From NCBI GenBank assembly GCA_036971475.1, contig JBAIZL010000001.1:143396192-143460191 (forward strand): a stretch of DNA of 64,000 nt, in the 5' to 3' direction. The notes beneath the pieces were generated by a model that did not search any database, was not told where the DNA came from, and saw only the letters and a list, made by a program, of their open reading frames with translations. Positions 1 to 12,140 of this stretch are shown piece by piece. A program made the position numbers and the translations under genes. This DNA comes from Prosapia bicincta. Its lineage: Eukaryota > Arthropoda > Insecta > Hemiptera > Cercopidae. Numbering within the stretch: the stretch's first letter is position 1; each line of letters begins with the position of its first letter.

Positions 1-165
1 CGAATGACACCATGGCTGGACGGGTGTGGGCTCTACGGGAGTAGCAAAGAGAGAATTGGGGTAAAAAGTCAGAAGCTAAGAGATCGTTATCAAATGATCA
101 CTCGGGGTTTTTAATAATGCTGAGTCTAATCCTAGCACCGAAGTTGGTCATGCACAATCCGGGAA
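1..165 (+). repeat. Last monomer(s) of a ~140-bp tandem repeat array (copy A side)
   Basis: The window opens inside the same satellite family found at 48.84-50.55 kb and, inverted, at 56.49-58.56 kb. Shared blocks are CTACGGGAGTAGCAAA, GAATTGGGGTAAAA, AAATGATCACTCGGGG and GCTGAGTC. The array presumably continues to the left of the window. The junction from array into body at about 165 matches the junction of copy B at about 56490. Confidence 0.85.
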
Positions 166-1080
166 GGGACTGCGGGTGTCACTGTGTGAATTGAGGTAAA
201 ACTTGCCAGAATCTAAAATATTGCCAAAAATGTGCATTCGGAAGATTTTCGAAGGTCCTATTCCATTGTCATCAAAATTCGTCGTGGATGTACGGGGTTA
301 CCAAGGGCTGATTTGGGTTATATATTCCATTGACAATAAATCGCCCGAAATTGGCATGTTTCCAACTATGCAACATAACCTACAGAAAGAGTCGGGTTCG
401 CGACCTTGTCTTGGACAGAAGTGATGCTACAACTATTTACAGAAATGTTTGTGATACGAAAACATGAACAGGCGGCACTCCGATAGCAGTTCTAGAACGT
501 TTGTTTACGTCATGTTTGTCAAACTAATCTTTATAACTTGGACCAGTGTTTCAATGCAGCCTGTTCATGTGCTTTAAGGATTTTAAAGACTGTATGCTTG
601 AAAGATTCAACTTAAAAAGATAACCGTTTGTCCCAAATTGATAATTTTATAAAAATTATTATTTTTATTTAATTTTTGTTTAAATGTATTCCGTTCACCT
701 AATTGTTATATATTTTCTTTCCAATTCTATTTAGACTATCTAAACGTTTATGTTTGTTTTTTCATTATTCTTCGGGTAATTAATTTTCTCTCTTTTCGTG
801 TTATTTTCTTTTGTTCTCTTAAAAAGGATGGTATCGTTAGCGAGGGCAGCGGAATGACTTTTCAGCCATTAGTTAATGTAAAACTTCTACTATAACCGTA
901 AATTAAAAAAAAACTATGAATAAGTAGACCTTATATTTGTTCAACCTTTATACAACATAGAATAAACGACATAAAAGGGAAATTTTTTAACCACATCATT
1001 TCATCGACTTATCTTTATCAGATTATATATCCAGAAAACCTATTATTCCAATATCTACAAATTTCAAGCTTAATCTTTAA

Positions 1081-1300
1081 CTGCCGTCATCGTGCCTGAG
1101 CATCAGCAACGGGTTATCCGAAGAAGACAGTGATTCAGGTGCTGTATCTAATGACCAACTTTCATAAGGCATCAAAGAGAATAGGGGAATTGTGCAACAG
1201 GGTGGATAAGTAATTGAGCAAAAGGTCATGATACCGAATCTCAATGAAGTCCATCTGACGACGAAGATGATTTCAAAAAACTGCAAACTCCAGAAATTCA
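1081..1300 (+). pseudogene. Acidic, serine-rich candidate coding remnant in body copy A
   Basis: The plus frame reads LSEEDSDSGAVSND followed by stops; the inverted copy B (55370-55590, minus) preserves the same peptide and continues as EGIKENRG, then after a frame change TESQRSASDDEDEFEKLQ. The acidic Ser/Asp/Glu composition, kept in both copies, resembles the acidic N-terminal segment of many DNA transposases, but that is only an analogy. Stops and frame changes in both copies mean neither is functional. Confidence 0.35.
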
Positions 1301-2421
1301 CAAATTGTTTCTATTTGTATAGATAAACTGTTATAAACAATGTAGAATTTGTCCAGCAAACAAAAAATAGAAAGACTAGTTACACTTTGTAAGATGTCTT
1401 TGTACAGCCAATATGTCTAGAATGTTCTGAGCAGCTGTGTAAATACTGCTGTCAAAATTGAGTTATTATTTTGTAATGCCAGTTTCCATAAATAAAGCTT
1501 ATAATGTGTCAAATGATATCTTGTATATAAAGTTAAGTATGAACAAGAATATATAAGTTCTTGTATATATAAGTTAAAATCAGTGAACAAGAAATAATTA
1601 GTGTATGTTAATTATCGTGCGACTATAAGAGTTTTTATAACTGATCTCATAAAACTACGTTTACCCTACTAGTCACAGGCAATCAGAATATTCAAAAGCA
1701 ATTTTTATAAAGTAATTGCAAGATAAATTGTTAAACCACACAATAAATCACACTTAGACATTTCGTGCCTGTGAGCTACAACGGCAGTAGTATTGTGACA
1801 GAAATTGAAGGACGGTAGTTGAAGTAGTAGTTAATAAATACTGAATCATCTTTCGTTAATCTCTGTATTGTATACAAGAGCCTAAATGACATCTGTGAGA
1901 GTGTTGTCAGTTTATATTACGATATCAGGCTGTCTGGTGTAAACAAACATAGGTCCAAGCCAAACAAAGATAAAGGCTCGCACTCCACAAGTACTCTCGT
2001 GGACGAAGGCCCGAAAAACTGACTTTCTGCATTCTATCTTTTCCACCCTATCTCTCATTTACATACGGCGTACATTTACAAAATGGTCGTATAAAGACGG
2101 ACACATTTGTTTCTATCCTCGACTTTAGCCGCTGGTAGTCTATGTTTTATTTTATTAATATGTTTATTGAATATATTGGTATTAACTTTTAGTGAATATA
2201 TGACGTAGGCCATATTAAGTGCACGAAAGCATGCTAAAATAGCATGTTTACAAATTCCTGAAGTACTTACATCGAGGACTCTAATGAAACACTTGGCAAC
2301 AATATCTCAACTCTTCCAAATGTATTACCAAGGTTTTAGAGAACTAGCGTTATGTATAGGCCATACAACATAATTTTTATCAATAATAACATTATATATA
2401 TTTTTTTCATCCAAAAATAAT

Positions 2422-2733
2422 TTGAAAAATTTAAATATTGTAGCAAAGATAGAACATGTGGATATATATACGCATTCTATTACCATAAGGGCAAAACATT
2501 TTAAGTACTTATTTAAGGATACGTGTATCATAGGTGTTAATATGCTAATTAAACTAGAGAGCAGTTTAGGCGGTTTAAGCAATGGTAAAGTTTTAAAATT
2601 TTTTATTTCTACATCTCTGAAGATTATATGTCAGGATATAGTTCTTCCCAATGTATATTGCAGTGTAGCTAGGAATCAAAACATTTCGGTAAGCAATGTA
2701 ATAAATCTATTATGTTTATCCTCGATATTCTAG
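2422..2733 (+). pseudogene. Candidate exon of unknown protein in body copy A
   Basis: An open frame of 103 codons that includes HVDIYTHSITIRAKHFKYLF and KDTCIIGVNM. The same reading is kept in copy B (53557-53841, minus), and the tail DIVLPNVY.SVAR is also kept in copy C (near 52080-52130, plus). All three copies carry the same GTAAGCAATGTAAT directly after the conserved tail (here from 2689), which looks like a conserved 5' splice donor. I infer a former exon; the family is not recognised. The start codon is nominal, as the exon may begin elsewhere. Confidence 0.4.
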
Positions 2734-3169
2734 TCCAAAGTAACTTTAATGTCTATGGGATTTTCACTCACTTTAGAGTTGCATGAAAAACTGTTTCAAG
2801 TACGCTGATCATTGGTACGGAAACAAATACAGTAGTCCATGGATAATTCGAGGTAGATGGGACCGAGACACCGTCGGATTACCGAAAACTTAGATTACAC
2901 GGAAATAGCTTCCTGTACACTAGAAAAAAGCAGGAGTTCTAATGAACCCAAATACTATAATTAAGAATGCATAACATACGTATGTAGAACTTTATTGATT
3001 ACAGTACATACATTAATTAATGATGCTTGGCTCTTCAAGACTACTGTACTGAATCTTTCTTGCGGGGATACCATACGATGTAAATACCATACTAATTGTC
3101 GGTAATTATAGCTAAAAAAAACCGATGCCCGTTGTAATCTTTATCAGGACGCCCAATGTTTTGATCGTA

Positions 3170-5966
3170 GTACACCTTTTTAAGTATAAGTACAAGTGTC
3201 TCCTGTAGACGTTATTGACCGTTACATGATATATTTCGCGACTAAACACATTTCCCTTCCATAAAATTTGTTTGAGTATATTCGATATCTCTAAACCAAA
3301 CTATTGCAAAAGCGGGGGGTGATACATGAATTCTAGAAACTAAACAAATCGTGATGTATAGCACAAAAGCGTGTTGGGCTAGAGCCATAGTAAGATAGAA
3401 CCAATACATCCTGACTTCACCGCCATAATCTCGGCTGAAATAATTTGCGACTAATATAATATGCTGCTAAATGCAAAGCTGTTCTACCAAACCATGCACT
3501 GGAATATTGTTTAAATATTCACACTTTAATTAAATTTTCGAAGTTGTTACGGCAAAATGGTTGCTGTGAAAGACGTTTAACCGTGGTAAAAACTAATTCG
3601 ACCGCGTCTCACTCGATATAAATAAATGACCAACTACAAAGACCACATTCACGCATCTTTATATCATTCTCCGTATGTAAATTACATTGAACAAAACTAT
3701 TAAATTCTCATTTTTCTTACAAAAATATTACAACTATCAGTAGTTCCTTCTACGCCCTTCTAAATATAATTACGTTTATTGTGCCTATAATGTTTTGTTA
3801 GTAAAACACTCTTAAATATAACTTTTACTAAATTACGTTTTAGTCGCGTTAAGAGGTCTATATAAATAAAGAGTTATAAACATATACATTTATTTATGAT
3901 CATAATACAAATCATGATACAGAAATAATAAATAGGGCTAAATATAAATTGTTTTTAGTATTCTATTTGTCATTTAATATTATATATTATTAAAAATGTC
4001 AACATGCGCATTAGTTATTTGTTTATGAAGTAAAGACCAGAGTGATAAAATGTAAACCTTATGGCTGGCTCTTAATTTTTCATTATAAGTAACTATATTT
4101 TGAAAATCTAATTGCGACTTTGCATATTGCACAGGGTTTTTCAAATATTCAGGTAAATTCTAGAAGGCTGTAAATTACGTAAGAAAGCAACTAAAAGTCC
4201 ATAAAATTATTAAATTTTACAAATTGAAATAATTTTACTTATCTGTTTTTAAAAAATTATATGGAGGTTTATCTTTTGTAAGTGAAAATATTTTGCGAAA
4301 AGCTTTATACCACCAGGACCTTAATTTTTAAGGTTTAGAAAGTGGTAACACGAGAAATCTAAATAAAACTGATATAGAGAGGGGTTAGCTATAATAGAGT
4401 AACTGTAGCCTTGGTTTTATGTTTTATTGTTTAGATCTAGTTTAGTTTTTTTATTGTCAGAAGTTTATCAATTACCGTGTTCAAGTCTAAACTACATAAA
4501 ATATACTTTGAAACTGTAATATTTACATTTATACTTACAATTTTACTTGGCTTCATAGTTTTTACCCATTAACTTATATTATGAGTGATTCCAGTATAAT
4601 AACATTATTCTTTTGTATGTGATTGTTAATAAATTTATTTTTTCCTCACGTGTCACAAAAAACAGCTTTAGTTGCAGTTTTAAATCTATTCGTTTATTTT
4701 AAGGTATGTTATAGTGTGCTCGAAATGTTCCTTAAATACGATAAAACTTTCGAAATGTAAAGGAAAAGGTTATGTTCTAATATTTTAATTTATCTCAATA
4801 TTTCTCGAATTCTGCAAACTATATGATGTAGTTTAATAAGAAGTGGGGTGACGCTCTTTAGAGGTTTGATACTTATAAGTGTATGTTTTCAAGGGATTTG
4901 CAAAGGCATTACAATGAAATTCAATATAAATATATATTTTTGTAAGTTAACGTCTCTATCCCTCTTTTCCACATTTATATAGAACTTAATCGAAATAATT
5001 TAACAATAAATAAAACACCTAATTCCTCCTGTTAGACTCAATTAAAATACTTTATTATATTAAATATGAAGGCAATTCTTTATATTTATTGGGAAAATTA
5101 ACTCTGACAAGCGCATAGACTTTGTGCACTAGGACATTTGTTTCAGAAAAGGTTAGGGTGACCTAGATAAGAGTTTGGGATAGAGTGGTGGAAAATAACG
5201 ACTCGGCCCAAAACCCTTTTCGCAATTTATTCCTGCCTTGCTGCGTCTGCCGTCCTTTTTCCTTATCTTAGGAACTTTCTTGTGGCAAAGCAAATCGAAA
5301 ATTGTTAAAATGCTCTTTAAAGTCTATCAATATTTGAGTACTTAGGAGATTCTTTTCATTCCTTACGAATCTTTTCGTGTTAGAATTAGCAAAGTATGTA
5401 CATATACATATAGGGTCAAAATGTATTTACGTGCTGTAATTGAAGTATTGTAATAAGTTGTGTATCTTGCTTTTGCTAATACTGTAAATTTACAATAGAT
5501 AGTAAAATAGCTAGCTGGTATAATGTAATTGTAATACGTTTTTCTTAGGATTAGATAATAAAGAAATCATTTATCACGATGTTTAGTACCATATTGGCTC
5601 AAATTTGGCAATTGAATGATATTCGGCCAGAAGAGAGCCTGTTGTAACCTTATCCAAGAAAATGTATTTGCCATTCCGAGATATCTGAATGTTCTTTCTT
5701 TTTTACATTAAGTACATACTCGTACTATACTTTTATTTGCTTAAAAAACGAAGAAAATTTGAAAGGAAGCGAAACAAATTACATTTTTTAAGAGAAAATA
5801 TGATACTAAAATATCAAGTTATAAACAATACTTGAAAGTGATATAAAATAAACTAAATTATGATATTAATATAAATATTATATTGATTTAAAATATTTAG
5901 TGTTTGAATAAGTATCTATGAACGTTAACCCAATTATATATTTTTTCATAAGTACAGATCATATAG

Positions 5967-5977
<11 letters not shown>
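3170..5977. other. AT-rich intergenic stretch, nothing recognised
   Basis: I see no open frame of credible length, no transposon termini and no RNA gene. A slightly less AT-rich patch near 5100-5300 was read on both strands without finding a known motif. Confidence 0.6.

Positions 5978-6030
<53 letters not shown>
5978..6030. repeat. (TA)n microsatellite
   Basis: An uninterrupted TA dinucleotide run, preceded by imperfect TA repeats from about 5966. Confidence 0.97.
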
Positions 6031-6031
<1 letters not shown>

Positions 6032-6471
6032 CAATACTAAAAACAATACTATCTATAAATGATATACCCTAACAAATTATTCAAAAAATAGAGTAAAATG
6101 ACAACATAGTCAAAATTCATTTTTAATAGTAGAGGTTACCGGTGTCTACTGTACTTGCATCAAATGGGGTCTACCATCAGCTCTGTATTATTTTATACTA
6201 CTTTTACATTACCGTACTAGATGTTTTACTGTGTCAGTCAATTTAAGTGTTGGGTATTTATAACATTCGTTGTTTTAATTTTGATATAGGAAAGGATGCA
6301 AACCCTTTAATCGGGGATATCTCTATCGGTGGAAGTTACAGACTCACTTTTATTTAAATAGAGATTGGCCTAATACTGGGTATATCTAACCACTATATTC
6401 CTGCATAAGACGAATAACACGCGTTAAATAGTAACACTATAGAAGTATTAACATCAGAGGGTTATCTAGAG

Positions 6472-6843
6472 CCAGGGTCTCCAACCTACAGCCCGCGGGC
6501 CACATCCGGCCACCAGACAGTTTTTTTCAAGTCCGCGTAGAGCTAGCATACTGAAAAACAAAATTTTATTAATAAATTTTTTTTTAAGTATTTTTACCTA
6601 TAAATAGGAGTACAGTACTTGTAGCTTACTTGTAATTTCTATTCTCTACGTGTGTAATACTAGTTGTAAACAAGTATAAAACTAAGCAAGAATATCTCAA
6701 AAACCAATACTGAGCTCTTGATTAGAAAAAACATCGTGTATATGTAGAGGGCTAGACTTTATGCCCCGAAATATTATCGGCCCGCCTTACCTCTAAAGGT
6801 TTTCGATGTGGCCCTTGAGGAAAAAAAGGTTAGAGACCCCTGG
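6472..6843. mobile_element. Non-autonomous hAT-type DNA element (372 bp) with target duplication
   Basis: The left end is CCAGGGTCTCCAACCT and the right end, reversed, is CCAGGGGTCTCTAACCT; both are followed nearby by GGGCCACAT. These termini are typical of hAT-superfamily elements (CAGGGGTC...CAAACCT type). TCTAGAG flanks both sides (6465-6471 and 6844-6850), a 7-bp perfect duplication that would be 8 bp with one change, near the 8 bp expected for hAT. No transposase is readable inside, so it depends on a partner element. Confidence 0.85.
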
Positions 6844-6850
6844 TCTAGAG

Positions 6851-7501
6851 AAAAATGTGCAGTGTGTATACCAATGCTTGTAAAAAAGAACATTTGTTCT
6901 TGAGAAGCGTACACACTATTCCCAACAAATTTCGCATTGCAGAGGAGGTGTGACAGATGAACGGATACGCCCGGGATCGCATACAAAATTAGAAACATGA
7001 ATCAAAATATATCTAAATCAAATAGTAAACATATTCGTGTTGTATGTATAACTATTAAAAACATTTTTTTTAATTTACAGAAATAAATTACCTTTTAAAT
7101 ATGAAATTTATTTTTATGACCTAATCTTTGTTAGAAAAACTTTTCAACAATGAGGGGTATAGTTTTGGTATTATTATTTGTCGGCTTTCGGTAATAATAT
7201 GTAAGAATTGGCATCTCTGTGTAAAAGGTAGTTCAAATGAAGAAAATAAGCCGTACCGGAAATCTCAATAATTGTCGAAAATTAAAGTAAAACAAAATAC
7301 ATGTGTCTTATAATGATAAGAATAATGAGTAATAGTAACTGATGTAAACCTGCACTACACGAGAGTATACAACTATGCATAAACAAGAATATATATTTTT
7401 ATGAGAAGACAAATGTGTTGGAAAGACAGTTATTCTTGTAATGATATTTTGTTTTATGTTATGCATGAATAACTAAGCTACTAATACAGATTTTTCTATA
7501 A

Positions 7502-7533
<32 letters not shown>

Positions 7534-9650
7534 CGTTTAAAATTAATGTAAATTAAAAGTTGTGGTAAGTAATTAGATTCAACGTGGGAGAAAAAACCTA
7601 TCAATATCAGCACAAAAAATGGCAATATTATAAAAATATTTAGCTTACGTATTACCAAGGACAAAATCAACTAGTCGTTTCCTATCGTTAACCAGTTCGC
7701 AACGACTTTGTCCTCTAGAAGCAAATAGCTTACTACTATTGTAATTTCGTCTTGTTGTAGCTTATAAGAAATTAATTTATTTCGGGTTGGTGATATTTTA
7801 AAAAAATAATAATAAAATAAGATTTTATGATTGGGATAGAAGGATTGATGTGATTCCCGTGTTGCCTGAAGAATTCCTAATATATATGAACCTGGTAGAT
7901 TGGTTTGTTAGTATCTCCATTTACTTCTATGTAAGAATAGGGATAGTTGGAATCCATGCAGTATCCGCTACGCTGGAGGGTTAGTTAAATGGACACCTAA
8001 TGAAAGGTGGCATTATTAAAAAGGATATTCGTTAGGGGAGGCAATTTTGGGGTATATCGGTTGAGAGTTTAGTGAAACGAAATCAATTTAATTATTATAC
8101 ACAAAATATTATTTTTAACAAAAAAATAATTTCTAAAACTGATAAGACGTAATTTTTCTGTAAGTACTTGTGTTAGGTAGTTTATGAGCAAGTAACTGTA
8201 TTTTGTAAAAGCATAAACATATATGTATCGGATAGAAGAAACCACCCGAGCACATTATATAAACTACCTGACAAACGATAATGCATCCTATACATTTATT
8301 CAGCACATTAACAAGCACAGCACGTGTTTGCCTAGTTTTCAAAGCACGAGGTGAGGTTGCGGAATACGCTGAAAGTTTTATGGTCGCTGAATATAAATTA
8401 ACTAGCTGCATACCATATTACAAAGGCCATATTAAACAATACATACAAAGCGTATTTTGTGTCGTGAAATGATCGGTTTATTTGAGTTATTTTAGTCAGT
8501 AAACATTATTAACTATCTGTTATTATTATTTTATTATTATTAATTTTAGATTCATACTATTTCATTTTATTGATGTACAATGTTAGTAGAAAACATTTTG
8601 CAGGAAAAATGTTACTAATCGAAAGCGGTAATAGTTGTTAAGAACTACTATTTGCCATTTCAAGTAGTAGCAAGAGTTTCATAATCTTCTGTAATGTATT
8701 TATCCTTTTTTACCATCGAAAAAATGTGTACGATTCATGCGATTAGGCATTGTGGGATAAAAGGAAAATATATAGCACGGATTTTAAAAGTGTCTCCATG
8801 GTAACTAGTAATTAATTATAAAACTATTAAAAACAAATAAACCAATATCATAAAAGAAAATTCTCAAACTTAACCAGAACAATATGTATTATCAATTTTT
8901 ATTTACGTTGTGTTATATCTAGACATTTTTTCTGATTTATCAACCAAAATTCAGGTTTATATACACATACCCGTTTTCAGGAATTCAGGATTCATTTACA
9001 ACTGCTTTGAAAGTAGTTGTAACTTATAGCTGATTTGTTGCAGAACTACTATAGGAGAAAATGAGAATGACTAAAGTTTTTGGTAATAGAAATTTGAAAG
9101 ACTATTCATGGCAAATACTATTATGTGTGATTACTTCTAAAGTATGAGTTAGTTTTGAAATGAATTAAAATACGTTTCGCTATTGTTGAATTTAGTAAGA
9201 ATAGTCATTATATAAAATATGAATATTTGTTGTTATATCCTTCTGTTTATTACTATGAATGAAATTTTTAGTTACAATAAATCATGAACCACAGTTGTTC
9301 GAAGTTGCATCAATTATAACTTAGCAAGGGCGTCATTATTAGGAATTTATGTATTATTCAGGAATAATAAGAAACATTTGACTCCCTAAAGAAACAAAAA
9401 ACAAATGAAGAAAATAGATATCGACGAAAATATCTTCAAACTAAAATTAATAATGTTATTAGAAATACTTATTGACAAATATTCTACAACTTACAATTAA
9501 CTACTAATGTAGACAAGATAATTTTATAAAATTTAAAAATCTTCTTTTCTCATGTATTTTGAAGAATGAAGAAATTAGCTATATATTACATCGATAAACA
9601 AAATAGAGATGATACAATAACATTTCTATGGAAAACTTAGAGTTAAAAGA
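6851..9650. other. AT-rich stretch with a short (TA)n tract, no gene recognised
   Basis: It contains a TA run at 7507-7533. Open frames of 60-92 codons occur on both strands (for example around 8130-8470) but overlap each other, lack known motifs and look like chance frames. No transposon ends were found. Confidence 0.6.
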
Positions 9651-9651
9651 A

Positions 9652-9841
9652 ACAATAATAAATACACAAAAACCTCTTAACCACAAACTTTCTTTATTTT
9701 ACCCTTATGTACATTTCAGTTACAAAGTAACTATCCTCAGAGGGATAACATACAAAGACTGATTAACGCTAGAAAAATACCTTATTTATAATCTACAGAA
9801 CTAGTCACTCCCACTCCGACCACCGCGGCCCCACCTGTTAA
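9652..9841 (-). repeat. PLE1 pseudo-LTR, left copy
   Basis: This ~190-bp direct repeat matches 11332-11521 at a constant offset of 1680 bp with only scattered substitutions. The pair brackets PLE1 coding remains on the minus strand, the arrangement called pseudo-LTR in Penelope-like elements. A hammerhead-like motif sits at 9701-9746. Confidence 0.85.
9701..9746 (-). ncRNA. Hammerhead-like ribozyme motif in left pseudo-LTR
   Basis: On the minus strand: helix I strand CCCU, core CUGAGGA (fits CUGANGA), helix II AGUUAC/GUAACU with loop UUU, then GAAA, a 2-bp helix III with GUAC loop (AU-GUAC-AU), a candidate cleavage A, then AGGG pairing back to CCCU. One extra U lies between the core A9 and helix II, so it is not a perfect consensus. 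Type I hammerheads with tiny helix III are known in Penelope-like elements. Catalytic activity is not shown. Confidence 0.5.
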
Positions 9842-9986
9842 ACAAGGCGTAGCCACGCCCAACGAGTGAAAGCAAGATATCTTAAGTCAACTTTCTAAAA
9901 TATAAATTAAAAATACAATAAATACATAATTAAAATTGTTTTTTGAAATTATATCCAACACAAAATTTAATATAAATATCATAATC

Positions 9987-11283
9987 CTATTTAACAAATG
10001 AATATAAAATTGAATGAGGAATAGGACCTCTATCAGAATTCAATAAATTCTCAGGTTTATGTTTACTAAGTTTTAAACTTTCGAAACTATTTATCAACTT
10101 ATTAGTTCTAACATTCTTAATTAACTTAACATTATTAACATCTTAATTGTGATTGGTCTCTAAAATATGGGCAGCAATACTAGACTTATCAGATCTTTGG
10201 TATTTAATATCCCTAATATGTTCCTTAAATGTAGTTATTACTTTTCGTCTTGTCTACCCAATATACATTTTATCACAATCCTTACAATTAACTTGGTAAA
10301 TCCCTGATTTATCAAGTGTTTCTACTTTATCTTTTGCATTACCTAATAAATTTTTAAGGTTATTATGATTTTTATATGCTACTCTCAATTTAACATTCTT
10401 AAAAATTCCCTCCAGCCCTTTAGTTAAAACTTTGTCAAAAGGTAAACTAATAAAACGGCTTTCTTCTTTAGTTTCCAAAGGTAGTGTTGTTAATTTCTTC
10501 CGAGAAATCCTAATCTTTTGCTTCCTGAGGATATTATCAGTAATTTTACGTTTATAACCTGTAAATTCTGCTGTACTTTTAATATGTTCTAATTCAATAT
10601 CAAAACGTCTTTTACTCAAAGGAATATTAATCAACCTATTAACTAAAGAATTGAAAGCTGCAAATTTGTGTTGGTTACAATGGTTAGATTCGTTTGGAAT
10701 AAATCTATCATTGGATGTTGGCTTTCTATAAATATCAAAAACTATTTTATCTCTATTTCTAATACAATAAACATCAAAAAACGGTAAACGTTTATCTTTT
10801 TCAATTTCATAAGTAAATCTAATATTAGGATGTTGATCATTGATGATCCTTAGAAATGGATCTATTTGAAATTCTTTAATATTGAATATAGCGAAAATAT
10901 CTTCAACGTATCTTATCCAGACACGGGGAAAATATTTAAGTTTCTTTTTAATCCTAATTAAAAATGACTCATAAAGTGTTCTGCTAAAAAAGGTGATAGG
11001 CTGTTTCCCATTATTGTACCATCTTTTTGTTTATAAAAATTATTATTAAATTGAAAATAATTATTATTCATATCCAACAATTCGTTAATTTTACAAACTG
11101 GTCAACTCTTTCAATATCGACATCATTCTCAATTAAAAATCTTTTAACAAATTTAAAGTTTCCGTTACCGGAATACTTGGAAACAGAGAACAAACATCAA
11201 AAGAAACTAAAATTTCTTCATCTGTTAATCTAATATTCTTAACCTTGTCTACAAAATCAAGTGTATTCTTAACCGAAATTACT
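9987..11283 (-). pseudogene. PLE1: decayed Penelope-like reverse transcriptase with GIY-YIG endonuclease
   Basis: Read from 11283 down to the stop at 9987-9989. In order: RT motif A (LVSFDVCSLFPSIP), a frameshift near 11140, QKDGTIMGNSLSPF, a frameshift near 10970, the active-site block RYVEDIFAIF (usual form YVDD), DVYCIRNRDKIVFDIYRKPT, the linker region, then GIYQVNCKDCDKMYIG of the GIY-YIG domain (down to 10257), followed by an in-frame TAG at 10254 where other elements usually have Q. Reading continues in the same frame through FKEHIRDIK to the final stop, with one more internal stop. The N-terminal part of RT is missing. It is a retroelement copying enzyme, dead in this copy. Confidence 0.88.
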
Positions 11284-11331
11284 GTGGAATATTAGGAATA
11301 TACTGGAATTAGGAATATACTGTGGTTGAAT

Positions 11332-11521
11332 TTAATAATAAATACACAGAAACCTCTTAACCACAAACTTTCTTTATTTTACCCTTATGTACATTTCAGT
11401 TACAAAGTAACCATCCTCAGAGGAATAACATACAAAGACTGATTAACGATAGAAAAATACCTTATTTATAATCTACAGAACTAGTCACTCTCAGTCCGCC
11501 CGCTGAGGCCCCACCTGTTAA
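11332..11521 (-). repeat. PLE1 pseudo-LTR, right copy
   Basis: Direct repeat of 9652-9841. It lies on the 5' side of the minus-strand coding remains. The right boundary CCACCTGTTA is shared with the left copy, after which the two diverge. Confidence 0.85.
11381..11426 (-). ncRNA. Hammerhead-like ribozyme motif in right pseudo-LTR
   Basis: Same fold as at 9701-9746. Two substitutions keep pairing: helix I UCCU/AGGG (a C-G pair becomes U-G) and helix II GGUUAC/GUAACU (A-U becomes G-U). The core CUGAGGA and GAAA are unchanged, and the extra U before helix II is kept. Confidence 0.5.
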
Positions 11522-11639
11522 TAATAAATAGGGCAATAGGACTATAAGATACTGAAAATTTTTATAATGCTGATATTACCAATCAGCCAAAATCTCGATG
11601 CATGAAAATAAGCAAAATAAAAAACTTTCTTGTATTTGA

Positions 11640-11830
11640 AAATATTAGAATTTCATCTAGCATTGACTAGGTGAACGCAACCCAAGTTGAACTGCGAAAT
11701 CGTTCAACAACATTCTCACTTCAACTATTGTAGAGTTCACCTAATCAATGCTAGATGAGATTTTAGCGAAACGTCAGAACTGCGATTTTATGCACTACAA
11801 AATGAACGGATGTTCTCCGGTTAGTAACTA
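11640..11830 (+). repeat. Family F fold-back repeat with hairpin-GAAAC motif
   Basis: The left arm TCATCTAGCATTGACTAGGT (from about 11653) returns inverted at about 11735-11762. The right arm runs into a GCTAGA/TTTTAGC hairpin followed by GAAACGTC (11750-11775). A sub-hairpin GTTGAAC/GTTCAAC lies near 11690. Similar sequence occurs at 48075-48230 in inverse orientation, where the stem is GCTGGA/TTCTAGC. Probably derived from a Penelope-like element terminus; that origin is inferred from the motif. Confidence 0.65.
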
Positions 11831-11835
11831 GTCAT

Positions 11836-11912
<77 letters not shown>
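11836..11912. repeat. (CA)n(TA)n compound microsatellite
   Basis: A CA run (11836-11857) continues into a TA run (to about 11906) with a short imperfect tail. Confidence 0.97.
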
Positions 11913-11914
<2 letters not shown>

Positions 11915-11959
11915 AAATATTTCTACTTTCGGTAACAAAAATAGATTGGTAGTTAAAAA

Positions 11960-12140
11960 GGTTGTAAAAACGTGTTAGCGACAGACTTGAGGCCAACAAT
12001 CTCAACCTCCAAAACATTATCCGAGATTTAAACTATCAAAATTTCACTTCCTAACGGCCTCAGTTCCTTCGTGTATTGATTCAATAACTATGAACACGAT
12101 GAAGTTTATTGGAACGGGACCCAAGTAAATTATAGTAAAG
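11960..12140 (+). repeat. Dispersed repeat family D, copy 1
   Basis: Matches 59075-59275 in inverse orientation. Shared blocks include GACTTGAGGCCAA, CGTGTATTGATTCAATA-like sequence and ACGGGACCCAA/ACGAGACCCAG. No tRNA-like promoter boxes or coding frame were recognised. It lies just after a (TA)n tract, as does the other copy on the plus strand. Confidence 0.8.

Larger units (their letters stand above)
166..3169 (+). repeat. Large unclassified repeat, body copy A
   Basis: About 3 kb that realigns in inverse orientation with 56490-53092, with long near-identical stretches (for example 2085-2220 with 54410-54545, 1081-1330 with 55360-55595, 203-420 with 56260-56500). Homology stops at about 3169, just after ...TTTTGATCGTAG; copy B stops at the same motif near 53092, which suggests a real element boundary. 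No reverse transcriptase, integrase or known transposase domain was recognised. It holds two candidate coding pieces, given separately. It could be a decayed DNA transposon, part of a fold-back element, or a segmental duplication. Confidence 0.75.
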
